Of a DNA stretch of 24,626 bases, positions 1-7,356 are shown one piece after another. This stretch comes from JARIHD01 sp035758825 (GTDB lineage Bacteria; Patescibacteriota; Saccharimonadia; Saccharimonadales; UBA4665). Where the stretch lies: the NCBI GenBank assembly GCA_035758825.1, contig DASTWA010000010.1, forward strand, positions 1-24,626, in the 5' to 3' direction. The translations under genes and the position numbers were made by a program. The notes below the pieces were generated by a model. The model was not told where the DNA came from, searched no databases, and worked only from the letters and a program-made list of their open reading frames with translations. Position 1 is the first letter of the stretch, and the number at the start of each line of letters is the position of its first letter.

Positions 1-434
1 TTCGGCACGATGGTATCGGAATCGACGGTTACGATGATTTTTCCGGTCGACCGGTTAAATCCAAATTTTTGGGCATGCCGTTTGCCGACGTTGATGGGGG
101 TGTAGATGATATGCACCCTCGGGTCGTCATCGAACTTGCTGTATACTTGCCGCTTTAATGCTTCGCGCTCGCTGGAGCCGTCGTCGACCACCAGAATTTC
201 CAGTTTTTCGTAGTCCTGCCCGGCCAGTGACCGGATGCAGGCTTCCAGAATTTCTGGCTCCTCGTTGTATGACGGAATGATCACGCTAACCGAGGGATAA
301 TGTCCTTGGTGCCATTCGGTAAAGTGCCGCGCCCTTTGTCTGCGGTGCTCCTTGTGGCCTATATACATCTGCAATAAAATATGCGAAATCGCCAAAAAGC
401 CGTAACAAATAAAATACACACCAAGCGCGGACAC
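1..434 (-). CDS. Family 2 glycosyltransferase, N-terminal part (cut by window edge)
   Basis: This is the start of a membrane-associated processive-type GT2 enzyme; the rest lies beyond position 1. The reading frame runs through an N-terminal hydrophobic helix ('VYFICYGFLAISHILLQMY'), then 'SVSVIIPSYNEEPEILEAC', 'ILVVDDGSS', 'NVGKRHAQKFGFNRSTG' and 'VTVDSDTIVP'. The VVDDGS and DSD motifs are the nucleotide-sugar and metal-binding elements of the GT-A fold. Spacing and wording resemble hyaluronan synthase/NodC-like and other polysaccharide synthases. I chose GTG at 434 because GGGGAGG lies 6 nt upstream; GTG at 440 is the alternative. The family transfers sugars from UDP- or GDP-sugars to a growing glycan at the cytoplasmic membrane face. 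The acceptor cannot be told from this fragment. Confidence 0.85.
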   Translation of the reverse strand, partial: MSALGVYFICYGFLAISHILLQMYIGHKEHRRQRARHFTEWHQGHYPSVSVIIPSYNEEPEILEACIRSLAGQDYEKLEILVVDDGSSEREALKRQVYSKFDDDPRVHIIYTPINVGKRHAQKFGFNRSTGKIIVTVDSDTIVP

Positions 435-510
435 CGGCACCCTCCCCAGAAATATTTGTATCAGACTTTTGTAGTGTAACCAACGTAGCCCGAACTGTCT
501 ATTGGTAATG

Positions 511-540
511 AAAAAGCGGCCCCGGTTGTTGGGGCCGCTT
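511..540 (-). terminator. Rho-independent terminator after the 50-aa gene
   Basis: A perfect 10-bp stem (514-523 with 531-540) has a 7-nt loop. On the minus strand it is followed by five T residues. It lies 40 bp past the stop of the small gene at 580-732 and just upstream of the glycosyltransferase start, so it separates the two transcription units. Confidence 0.85.
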
Positions 541-579
541 GTGAGGCGATGGTTTGACGGCGGTCTGGCTGGATAGAAC

Positions 580-732
580 CTAGACGACGCCGTGCCGAAG
601 TTTACGCCATTTCTTGACCTGGAGTTTGGCTACTTTATCGCGAGCTTCTTGGCTTGCGGTGTCGTAGGCTAAATCATCTAGTTGGATTGTTGCGATTTGT
701 GTTGGATGAGAAAGGATCTTGACCTTTTTCAT
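580..732 (-). CDS. Small basic 50-aa protein of unknown function
   Basis: I do not recognise a family. The start at 732 is well supported: AAGGAGG sits 8 nt upstream of the ATG, so the longer in-frame reading up to 825 is unlikely. The product begins 'MKKVKILSHPTQIATIQLDD', is mixed-charge in the middle and ends in a strongly basic tail ('VKKWRKLRHGVV'). It has no signal peptide, membrane segment or cysteines. It is followed by a strong intrinsic terminator and stands alone between the MscS gene and the glycosyltransferase. A strong ribosome-binding site plus a dedicated terminator argue for real expression. A small nucleic-acid- or ribosome-binding protein would fit the charge pattern, but that is a guess. 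Confidence 0.6.
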   Translation of the reverse strand: MKKVKILSHPTQIATIQLDDLAYDTASQEARDKVAKLQVKKWRKLRHGVV

Positions 733-857
733 TTGCGAGCCCTCCTTACTGTTAAACAGCATTTTAATAGTAGCTCTGCAACCTTGAGACAGACTGTAAG
801 CAATTTTACTAATCACCAGTATCAAACGTCACTTTAACAGAGGTAGATGCTTAAGAT

Positions 858-1922
858 TTACTGGATCTTGCGCGTTCGCTTTTGCGTGGAATCGGTTGTT
901 TTTTTGGCCAAGGGCTTGCCGATTTGGTTGGCCAGGGCTTCTGGCAGCGGGAAGTGCCGCTTGTGCAAGGATGACTTGCGGGCGTTCTGGATGGTTCGGG
1001 CAAAGCGTCGTTCGGCATCGCTATCGGCGTACCTGGATATAGGCTCGGTAGCCAGTACCTTGCGTTTGTTTGGCTCGTCCATCTCATTCATAACGCGGAT
1101 GGCGTATTCTTTGAGCAGCCACTCGCGGCCCGGAGCCGTTTCGCCGATGGCAATGATGTGCCACATCTTTTCGCCGACTTTGTTCTGAGACATGATGTGC
1201 AGCGGCCGTACGACCATGAGCGGCCCGGCCGGCAGCCGCAGGTTGGTCTGCTCGACAATACCTAGCCCACGGTTAAGGTCGGTAACGAACATGTCGATAC
1301 CTATAGTGCGGACGCCCTTAGGAGATACACGGACACCCTGGATGTTCTGGTTGTTCAGCCAAATAACCTCGCCGTTAATACCGCGGATGCGGATGGAGCG
1401 GAGGGTCACGCGGTCTACGATGCCCTCAAGTTCGCCAAACGGTTCGACCTTGACATAGTCACCTACTCCAAACCAATGCTCAGCCATCATGACGCCGCCG
1501 TAGGCTAGGTCACGCAGCAGCGGACCAAGCGTCGCACCACACACAACAACAACCAGTGCCGTGGCGCTGATTAGCGCGGTCGGCTGTTGCGACGGGTGAG
1601 CATAGATCCACCAAAAATAGAGGGCGATGGCTACCAGGACCATGCGTATTAGTGCTACCGATAGTACGGTAAAGGTTTCTATCCGGCGAAGCCGGTTAAC
1701 TTCTTGGACACTATCGGCTTTGTCGGCGCGCCGGCTGAGGGCCCGCGCGAAACGGCGCATGACAGCTGCCACTAGACGGCCGAGAACAATCGCCGCTCCC
1801 ATGGCGATAATGAACGTCAAGATAGACCTGCCGCTCAAGAAGGTACTTGTAAAGCGTTCGAGCATGTCTTTGCCCTGCCCTAGCGCGTTGTCGAGCTGCG
1901 ATGCAGCGAACAACCTATCCAT
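858..1922 (-). CDS. MscS-family small-conductance mechanosensitive channel
   Basis: The 354-residue product should be a tension-gated channel of the inner membrane that releases solutes after hypo-osmotic shock. Hydrophobic segments lie at about 33-55, 84-107 and 116-142. The last is the pore-lining type rich in Ala, Gly and Val. The beta-domain follows at about 150-205 ('WFGVGDYVKVE', 'GELEGIVDRVTLRSIRIRG', 'VIWLNNQNI'), which is the MscS hallmark. A long, basic C-terminal tail (about 320-354, 'KKTTDSTQKRTRKIQ') extends beyond the usual vestibule. Upstream a TATAGT -10 sequence lies 10 nt from the ATG, with AAGG in between as a weak ribosome-binding site. The gene stands in its own unit between the DUF3152 gene and the small peptide gene. 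Confidence 0.9.
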   Translation of the reverse strand: MDRLFAASQLDNALGQGKDMLERFTSTFLSGRSILTFIIAMGAAIVLGRLVAAVMRRFARALSRRADKADSVQEVNRLRRIETFTVLSVALIRMVLVAIALYFWWIYAHPSQQPTALISATALVVVVCGATLGPLLRDLAYGGVMMAEHWFGVGDYVKVEPFGELEGIVDRVTLRSIRIRGINGEVIWLNNQNIQGVRVSPKGVRTIGIDMFVTDLNRGLGIVEQTNLRLPAGPLMVVRPLHIMSQNKVGEKMWHIIAIGETAPGREWLLKEYAIRVMNEMDEPNKRKVLATEPISRYADSDAERRFARTIQNARKSSLHKRHFPLPEALANQIGKPLAKKTTDSTQKRTRKIQ

Positions 1923-1975
1923 ATGTGACCTTACTATACAGCATATGTTTATTTAGTTCCAGGGAGGGAGGTCTT

Positions 1976-3394
1976 TTACAAACCAAGCGCGCTGCGGAAG
2001 GAATCCAATTCGTTCCTGACCGGCCATGGGTTGAATTTGCAGCCGCCCAGGCTGATTGATTGCTGCTGCATGACCGGTGCTAGCTGTCCCGCGCCGCCAC
2101 ATTGGCGATGCCCAAAGCCCAGACGATGGCCGGTTTCGTGGTTGATGAGCATCGAGCGGTAATCTTCGAGTGATCCGCCGAATTGGTTCCAAGCGTCGCT
2201 GGCACCCATCCAGCGGTCATAGTTAAAGACCACGTTATCACCCGAACGACAGCTCCAGATGGGATCACAGACGCCGCCAAAGGAAGTCATCTGGCTGGAG
2301 GCGCTAAGCCAAACGGTAAAGTCACAGCCGCTTGTTACTTCTTTGAACTCGACCAGGCCGCCGAGTGACCAGCCGCGGCTGTCGGCGTAAGTGCTCTTGA
2401 GCTTGTTCCGCAGCGCCGTCAACTGGGAGGCGTCTACGCCGCGCATCCCAGTGCAGTAGGCGTAGGTCTTGGCTGCGGTCTGAGCGGTGACTGTGATTGT
2501 GCTGGCCTTGTTGGCCTTGAGGGCGTTCGTTATGGCGGCAACGATGCTGTTCGTATCCTTCATGCGGATGCCAAAGCCGGAGGCAACCGTGGACAGGTAG
2601 GCAGTCAGCTTGTCGTTTGCTAGGGCATAGGTCGTGCCCGACGGGCTGTACCAGTTGGCAACGTCCGCCTTGCTGGCCTGCTTTGTCTTGTCTTCGTACT
2701 TAAAGCTTATCGGTGTTTGCAATTGGGTTTGGAGTGATGCCTTTTCGGCTTCCAGGTCGGCGGCTTTGTTTGGCGCCCTTACCGTTTGCACCGGCGCTGT
2801 AACTGTGGCTACGCCTCGGTCCAGTGCGTCTTGCAAAACTTTTTTGAACGATTTCTGGTCTAGTGCATACCCATTTTTTTCTTTGACAACGGTGACATTC
2901 GTACCTTTGATTTCGAGGCGGGCCGCCACTGCGTCGGCTCGTATGACGGAGACAAGTTCGGCTGCCTTGGCTTCGAACCTATCGCCGTCGATGCCAATGG
3001 GGGCCTTGAGCTGCGGAGACGTAAACAAGTTGGCAATTGGTAGCAGCGCGCGCTGCTGCTTGGCGCTGTCTACCGTGCGGTGTACGTCTTTGTTAATGCC
3101 GAGGTCCTTAACATTGACCTTTACGGTCTGTTGGTCTTTGGTCAGGGTGACATGGTCGGGAAGCAGTTTAAGTTCGCTCACTTTTCCAGATAGCGAATCA
3201 TAAGGGACGCTGCCAATTGAGACGTCCATGATCCTGGTACCGGGATAGGTGCGGTTATTGTATATGACGGCCAATACCACGTTGGCTGCAACAAACACCC
3301 CGGCCACGGCAGCCGCGGACAAGACAATGAGGCGGCGGTGTCTGCTAAAAAAGCCGGTCCGTCCTCTTGAATACCTGTGCTTTGCTCTGCGCAT
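1976..3394 (-). CDS. Membrane-anchored DUF3152 protein with zinc-protease motif and PG-binding-like region
   Basis: The 472-residue protein has a basic N-terminus and one transmembrane helix at about 21-45, so it is probably anchored with its bulk outside. Residues about 50-190 ('NNRTYPGTRIMDVSIG', alternating beta/alpha pattern) resemble the putative peptidoglycan-binding domain found with VanW and L,D-transpeptidases; this is tentative. The C-terminal third fits DUF3152 of actinobacteria: 'HETGHRLGFGH' at 419-429 is a complete HExxHxxGxxH metzincin-type zinc motif, with surrounding cysteines that could form disulfides. The likely role is extracellular metalloprotease or cell-wall-associated hydrolase; substrate unknown. 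TATACT lies 10 nt upstream of the ATG and no Shine-Dalgarno is visible. Confidence 0.85.
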   Translation of the reverse strand: MRRAKHRYSRGRTGFFSRHRRLIVLSAAAVAGVFVAANVVLAVIYNNRTYPGTRIMDVSIGSVPYDSLSGKVSELKLLPDHVTLTKDQQTVKVNVKDLGINKDVHRTVDSAKQQRALLPIANLFTSPQLKAPIGIDGDRFEAKAAELVSVIRADAVAARLEIKGTNVTVVKEKNGYALDQKSFKKVLQDALDRGVATVTAPVQTVRAPNKAADLEAEKASLQTQLQTPISFKYEDKTKQASKADVANWYSPSGTTYALANDKLTAYLSTVASGFGIRMKDTNSIVAAITNALKANKASTITVTAQTAAKTYAYCTGMRGVDASQLTALRNKLKSTYADSRGWSLGGLVEFKEVTSGCDFTVWLSASSQMTSFGGVCDPIWSCRSGDNVVFNYDRWMGASDAWNQFGGSLEDYRSMLINHETGHRLGFGHRQCGGAGQLAPVMQQQSISLGGCKFNPWPVRNELDSFRSALGL

Positions 3395-3404
3395 ATTAAG
3401 TTTA

Positions 3405-3410
3405 AGTATA
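3405..3410 (-). promoter_or_regulatory. -10 element of the DUF3152 gene
   Basis: TATACT on the minus strand, 10 nt from the ATG at 3394. The predicted start of transcription leaves only a few nucleotides of leader and no ribosome-binding site. Confidence 0.5.
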
Positions 3411-3430
3411 ACCCGGCGCCGGACTATATT

Positions 3431-4129
3431 CTACCCCGGTGACAAAGGGTACAGACAGGCTATGACGACAAGCAGATAAAAGAGCACTTCGACGATTTGC
3501 TGCGTCGCCCCAAGGCAATCGTTGGTGTGCCCGCCCAGCCGTCGAAGAAACCACAGGCTAAACGTATTTCTTGCCAGCCACAACAGTGGGATAAATAACA
3601 GCAACGACAGGCTGCCAATTAGCAGAAGCGGCGTCATACCGAGAGCTGTCATAATGATGAACTTCTTGGTGTCCAGAAGGGCGCTGGGTGGGCACTGGAC
3701 GAATGAATTGCCGCGTTGGACGATCTGGCTGTGGGTAAAAAGAAACGAGCCGGATGAGTACCGCGAGAATGCCTGTCCGGCAATAAATACCGAGGGCACA
3801 AGCCGGACCGGGATGAGTAATAGGGCCTGATAGCGCATCGCCAAACTGACCAAGACCGCCAATATACCCACTCCCCTGCCGGCGAATGACTCAAAAAACA
3901 GTGTCAGTTCCCGTTCGTACATTGCTTTGGTTGACGCTAAGCCGGCAACCATGGACAGAAGTAGCGCCAGCGAATCGTCTTTGAACAGCTTGTTCGCCGT
4001 CAAGAAGGTCGCGCCGGTGAGAGCGCCGGCCAGAATCCCTCTGACCGGCAGATAGTGGGGCTGTTGCAATGCCTGCCGCAAACGCCCTCTCTTGCGCCAT
4101 GCTGCCGACAATGCCTGCGCTCCGTTCAT
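3431..4129 (-). CDS. CobS-like (cobalamin-5-phosphate synthase family) membrane protein, divergent
   Basis: The 232-residue polytopic membrane protein has a C-terminus, 'LGGHTNDCLGATQQIVEVLF' (198-217), that matches the 'LGG-TGD-LGA' signature and final helix of adenosylcobinamide-GDP ribazoletransferase. The middle ('FFESFAGRGVGILAVLVSLA') aligns by eye with the family's 'MKDSRIGAFGVLALVL' stretch. The acidic 'GGLHLDGLADTADG' motif expected before it, which binds metal, is not visible. No other cobalamin gene is in the window. It starts 19 bp after the deaminase-like gene with no clear ribosome-binding site, so it is probably co-transcribed. It may be a divergent CobS that works on another pyrophosphate-activated substrate or an inactive relative. 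Family assignment is moderately certain, activity uncertain. Confidence 0.55.
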   Translation of the reverse strand: MNGAQALSAAWRKRGRLRQALQQPHYLPVRGILAGALTGATFLTANKLFKDDSLALLLSMVAGLASTKAMYERELTLFFESFAGRGVGILAVLVSLAMRYQALLLIPVRLVPSVFIAGQAFSRYSSGSFLFTHSQIVQRGNSFVQCPPSALLDTKKFIIMTALGMTPLLLIGSLSLLLFIPLLWLARNTFSLWFLRRLGGHTNDCLGATQQIVEVLFYLLVVIACLYPLSPG

Positions 4130-4148
4130 TGACTAAGAATAATAATAT

Positions 4149-5210
4149 TTATAGGTAGGCGTCAAGGCCGCCTTTTTTGGGGACGAATGATGACGCAAAA
4201 GCGATTCTGGTGCATTGCTTGAGTTCTGTGTCGGTGAGTAGGCCATTGGTTTTGATGAGCTGGTACTGGGTGCGCAGCCGGCACCCTTCGATTACTTCCG
4301 GCCAATCAGTATTTATGCAGAATCGTACTTTGTTTTCTATGAAGGTGCGAAGAATAAAGCGCATTTCGTCGACATTTTCGACGGCTTTGGTAGCCAGGTT
4401 GGACATCGGGCAGACTTCCAGGACGACTTTGCGTTTGGCCAGTTCCTTCATGAGCGGCCGGTCGTATGCCGCCAGAATGCCGTGGCCAATCCGTAGTGGC
4501 TTGAGATATTCCAATGCCTCCCAAATGTCGTTGGCGGCGTGGACTTCGCCGCTGTGGACAGTAATCCTGAGGCCGCGTTTACGCGCCCGCTCGAATAAAT
4601 CGGCGTAATCCTTAAGATGAAAATCTTTGTTGGCCGGTCCGGCGACGTCGATTCCCACGATGCCCCGGCGATGGTATTTGATGGCTTTCTCGATGATGGT
4701 GGCGTTTTGTTCGATGCTAAACTCACGGGCAATACAATATATGATGCCGGCCGAAAGATTTTGGTGTTCCAGCAGAGCCCGTTCCATCCCCCGTATCATA
4801 GCCATAGTAAGGTGGTCCAAGTCGACTTCGGCATGCCGGTTGTGCTTCATGGGGTTGGTGCGCAGCTCCATGAGCGTGATGCCATTGGTCCGGTAGGCGC
4901 CGCTCATAGTATGGTAGGTGGCCGCCTCGACGGCATGCGTGCCGGAACTCAGGCGGTCGAGTATAGGGTGGTAGACCTTTTTAAAGTATTCATCGAGGGC
5001 CATCGGCCGAGATGGTGACAGCGTAACGAAGTTGCAGAAATCCTTGTAGTCGCTTTGGGGAAGCTTGATCCCCATCGAATGGGCGATTTGCCAGAGGATG
5101 GCCGGGTCGATGGATGTGCCGAGGTGGGCGTGCAGCTCGGCAAGAGGATATGCCGGGTAGGATTCCGTTTCCGCGGTAAAGCGGGTTGTACGGAGCTGCT
5201 TGGTGCTCAT
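4149..5210 (-). CDS. Adenosine deaminase-family amidohydrolase with NTDW variant motif
   Basis: The 353-residue cytosolic TIM-barrel hydrolase belongs to the adenosine/AMP deaminase superfamily. Zinc and catalytic residues are in place: 'ELHAHLGTS' (H27, H29), 'HSGE' (H219, E222), 'RIGHG' (H243) and 'NTDWP' (D302 as metal ligand). The oddity is that the canonical 'NTDDP' reads 'NTDWP': the second Asp, which contacts purine N7 in classical adenosine deaminase, is Trp. This may change base specificity. The start at 5210 is set by 'GAGAGGG' just upstream. It follows the LysR gene by 32 bp and precedes the CobS-like gene by 19 bp, all on the minus strand, so LysR may control it. Likely a purine or related aminohydrolase; substrate not certain. 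Confidence 0.85.
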   Translation of the reverse strand: MSTKQLRTTRFTAETESYPAYPLAELHAHLGTSIDPAILWQIAHSMGIKLPQSDYKDFCNFVTLSPSRPMALDEYFKKVYHPILDRLSSGTHAVEAATYHTMSGAYRTNGITLMELRTNPMKHNRHAEVDLDHLTMAMIRGMERALLEHQNLSAGIIYCIAREFSIEQNATIIEKAIKYHRRGIVGIDVAGPANKDFHLKDYADLFERARKRGLRITVHSGEVHAANDIWEALEYLKPLRIGHGILAAYDRPLMKELAKRKVVLEVCPMSNLATKAVENVDEMRFILRTFIENKVRFCINTDWPEVIEGCRLRTQYQLIKTNGLLTDTELKQCTRIAFASSFVPKKGGLDAYL

Positions 5211-5242
5211 AGTCCCTCTCTTATTTGAAGTAGCATACTCGT

Positions 5243-6148
5243 TTATGTTTGTTCTGACAAGCGAACATTGGTTCTGACCAGATTATGCCGGGCTGCCGCT
5301 ATAAGTTCGGTGGCCGCCGGAATAGTCTGCCGGCCTTGGCGTTTAATGGCGGCGATTGGCCGGGCGATTGATGCTTCTTTGCCGAGCCGCACAATGGCGA
5401 GTTCACCGCTATCGACATAAGGTTTCACTAGCAGATAGGGCAAAGCGGCCACACCTCTCCCTTCGCGTAGTAGCGCCAGCATAATCTCCGGGCTGGTGGA
5501 GTAAAAGCTGTAGGTTACGGCGATGTGGTTTGCTTGTAAGTAGCGGGCAATTAATTGGTGGGTGTGCGAACTCTGGTTGTATGCCAAAAAGTCGCCAAGC
5601 TCGCCGCTTGCCAATTGTTCGTGTACGGCTGGCAAGCGATGAACATGGGTGACGATGACCATCGGCTCATCTCCGATAGGGAGGGCTTCGAGCGAGCGCG
5701 ACAGGCTATCGGGCCGGGCGATCAGGGCGATATCTAGGGCGTCGTGTTCCACATAGGTAATGAGCCGGCTGGTATTGTCTACCGTCAGGGATAGCCGGGT
5801 TTTTTGCTCAAGAGGCGCCAAGTATTCGCCTTGTACGAACAGTAAGTCTGCTAAGCCGTCAATAAGGCCTAATCGGAGTGTTGGCTTGGCGTGGGTCGCC
5901 GACGCGATACCTGCCCGTAAATTAGTGGTTTGCGCCACAATGTCTTTGGCCGTCCGGTAGGCCAACTGCCCGGGCTCGGTCAAGGCTAAGGTGTGATTGC
6001 TGCGGATGAGAAGCTCGGCGCGAAGTTCGCGCTCCAGTTTTTTGACTGCGGTCGTCAGGGCTGGCTGCGAAATGTGCATATCACGGGCGGCGCGGGTAAA
6101 GCTGCCAGCATCGACCAGGCGGGCAAATTTAAGCAAACGATCTTCCAT
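5243..6148 (-). CDS. LysR-type transcriptional regulator
   Basis: The 301-residue product has an N-terminal winged helix-turn-helix (about 1-60; 'AGSFTRAARDMHISQPALT' followed by 'KKLERELRAELLIR') and a C-terminal periplasmic-binding-protein-like effector domain of normal length. The gene lies divergent to inositol-1-phosphate synthase and directly upstream of the deaminase-like gene, so either could be its target. A perfect TATAAT lies 8 nt from the ATG and no Shine-Dalgarno is present, so the message is probably leaderless. An AT-rich inverted repeat at 6171-6184 in the divergent region is a candidate autoregulatory site. The effector cannot be read from sequence. Confidence 0.92.
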   Translation of the reverse strand: MEDRLLKFARLVDAGSFTRAARDMHISQPALTTAVKKLERELRAELLIRSNHTLALTEPGQLAYRTAKDIVAQTTNLRAGIASATHAKPTLRLGLIDGLADLLFVQGEYLAPLEQKTRLSLTVDNTSRLITYVEHDALDIALIARPDSLSRSLEALPIGDEPMVIVTHVHRLPAVHEQLASGELGDFLAYNQSSHTHQLIARYLQANHIAVTYSFYSTSPEIMLALLREGRGVAALPYLLVKPYVDSGELAIVRLGKEASIARPIAAIKRQGRQTIPAATELIAAARHNLVRTNVRLSEQT

Positions 6149-6156
6149 AACTATTA

Positions 6157-6162
6157 ATTATA
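6157..6162 (-). promoter_or_regulatory. -10 element of the LysR gene (leaderless)
   Basis: Consensus TATAAT on the minus strand, 8 nt from the ATG at 6148. Transcription would start at or next to the start codon. Confidence 0.6.
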
Positions 6163-6170
6163 TAAACATA

Positions 6171-6184
6171 AAATAACAATATTT
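6171..6184. promoter_or_regulatory. Candidate LysR operator in the divergent region
   Basis: Inverted repeat AAATA-N4-TATTT in the 101-bp gap between the divergent LysR and inositol-phosphate synthase genes. It sits upstream of both predicted -10 elements. AT-rich dyads of this kind are typical LysR sites, but the AT-rich setting makes a chance match possible. Confidence 0.35.
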
Positions 6185-6211
6185 GAAATTTATGATGTCC
6201 AATTCTACCAT
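6183..6211 (+). promoter_or_regulatory. Promoter of inositol-1-phosphate synthase
   Basis: TTGAAA (6183-6188), a 17-bp spacer and TACCAT (6206-6211), followed by GGAGG at 6234-6238 ahead of the ATG at 6250. The -35 overlaps the AAATA/TATTT dyad, so a bound regulator could block or activate it. Confidence 0.45.
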
Positions 6212-6249
6212 GAGGCAAGCTACCTAAGTAAGTGGAGGATTAATACCTA

Positions 6250-7350
6250 ATGACTAAAAATAAAAAGATTCGCGTGGCGATTGTAGGTGTAGGCAACTGC
6301 GCTTCGTCACTTGTGCAAGGTATCCATTATTACCGGAATGCCAAGGATGACGAATTTGTTCCCGGTGTTATGCATGTTAATTTCGGGGGCTATCACATCC
6401 GCGATATCCAGGTTGTTGCCGCCTTTGATGTAAACAGCAATAAGGTTGGTAAAGATGTGGCCGAGGCAATCTATGCTTCGCCCAACAATACGGCGGTGTT
6501 TGCCGAGGTGCCCGAACTGGGTGTGACCGTTTCGCGCGGCCCGGTATTGGACGGTGTCAACAAATACACCGCTGAGCTGGTCCCGGTCAAGCAGGGCCAG
6601 GTCGCAGTCGACGTCGTAAAAGTCCTCAAGGACGCAAAAGTCGATGCAGTCATCAACTACCTGCCTGTCGGTTCGCAGTTGGCTACCGAATTTTACGCAC
6701 AGGCAGCAATAGACGCCGGCTGCGGGTTTGTAAATTGTATCCCGGTATTTATTGCTTCCGATAAGGTGTGGGCAAAAAAATTCAAGGATGCTGGTTTGCC
6801 GGTCATCGGCGACGACATCAAGGCGCAGGTCGGGGCTACTATTACCCACCGCACGTTGGTCAACCTCTTTCTCGACCGGGGCATGAAGATTGAGCGCACC
6901 TATCAGCTGAATACCGGCGGCAATACTGACTTTTTGAACATGTTGGAGCGCGAACGCCTGCAATACAAAAAAATTTCGAAAACTGAGGCTGTAACTTCAC
7001 AGATCGAGGCCCGTGGTCAGACGATCGCACCGGCTGACGTGCACGTCGGTCCGTCCGACTATGTGCCGTGGCAGAAGGACAACAAGATCTGTTTCTTGCG
7101 GATCGAAAGCAAGCATTTTGGTGACGTTCCAATGGACCTGGAGGTCAGGCTGTCGGTAGAAGACTCGCCTAATTCGGCCGGCGTGGCAATAGATTCCATC
7201 CGCTGCCTAAAGCTTGCGTTGGATAACAAGCTGTCCGGGCCAATCATCGAACCGGCAGCATACTTCCAAAAGCACCCGCCACGTCAGATCGAAGATCGTG
7301 AAGCGCGCGCCCTCGTTGAGAAATTTATAAAGAAGTATGGCAACAAATAG
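6250..7350 (+). CDS. ino1: Inositol-3-phosphate synthase (myo-inositol-1-phosphate synthase)
   Basis: The 366-residue enzyme converts glucose-6-phosphate to inositol phosphate with bound NAD+, the first step toward inositol lipids or mycothiol-type thiols. Visible signatures are the NAD-binding 'VAIVGVGNCASSLVQG' (residues 9-24), 'NYLPVGS', 'CIPVFIAS', 'GDDIKAQVGATITHR' and 'LNTGGNTDFLNM', in the compact form seen in actinobacteria and archaea. The start is set by GGAGG 11 nt upstream. It is monocistronic, divergent from the LysR gene and convergent with the metal permease, with only 6 bp between stop codons and no terminator visible. No downstream inositol-using gene is in the window, so the end product is unknown. 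Confidence 0.95.
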   Translation: MTKNKKIRVAIVGVGNCASSLVQGIHYYRNAKDDEFVPGVMHVNFGGYHIRDIQVVAAFDVNSNKVGKDVAEAIYASPNNTAVFAEVPELGVTVSRGPVLDGVNKYTAELVPVKQGQVAVDVVKVLKDAKVDAVINYLPVGSQLATEFYAQAAIDAGCGFVNCIPVFIASDKVWAKKFKDAGLPVIGDDIKAQVGATITHRTLVNLFLDRGMKIERTYQLNTGGNTDFLNMLERERLQYKKISKTEAVTSQIEARGQTIAPADVHVGPSDYVPWQKDNKICFLRIESKHFGDVPMDLEVRLSVEDSPNSAGVAIDSIRCLKLALDNKLSGPIIEPAAYFQKHPPRQIEDREARALVEKFIKKYGNK

Positions 7351-7356
7351 TCGCTG

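Noticed and set aside
6307..6963. A 218-codon minus-strand frame
   Set aside because: Antisense to inositol-1-phosphate synthase; Cys/His-rich shadow composition.
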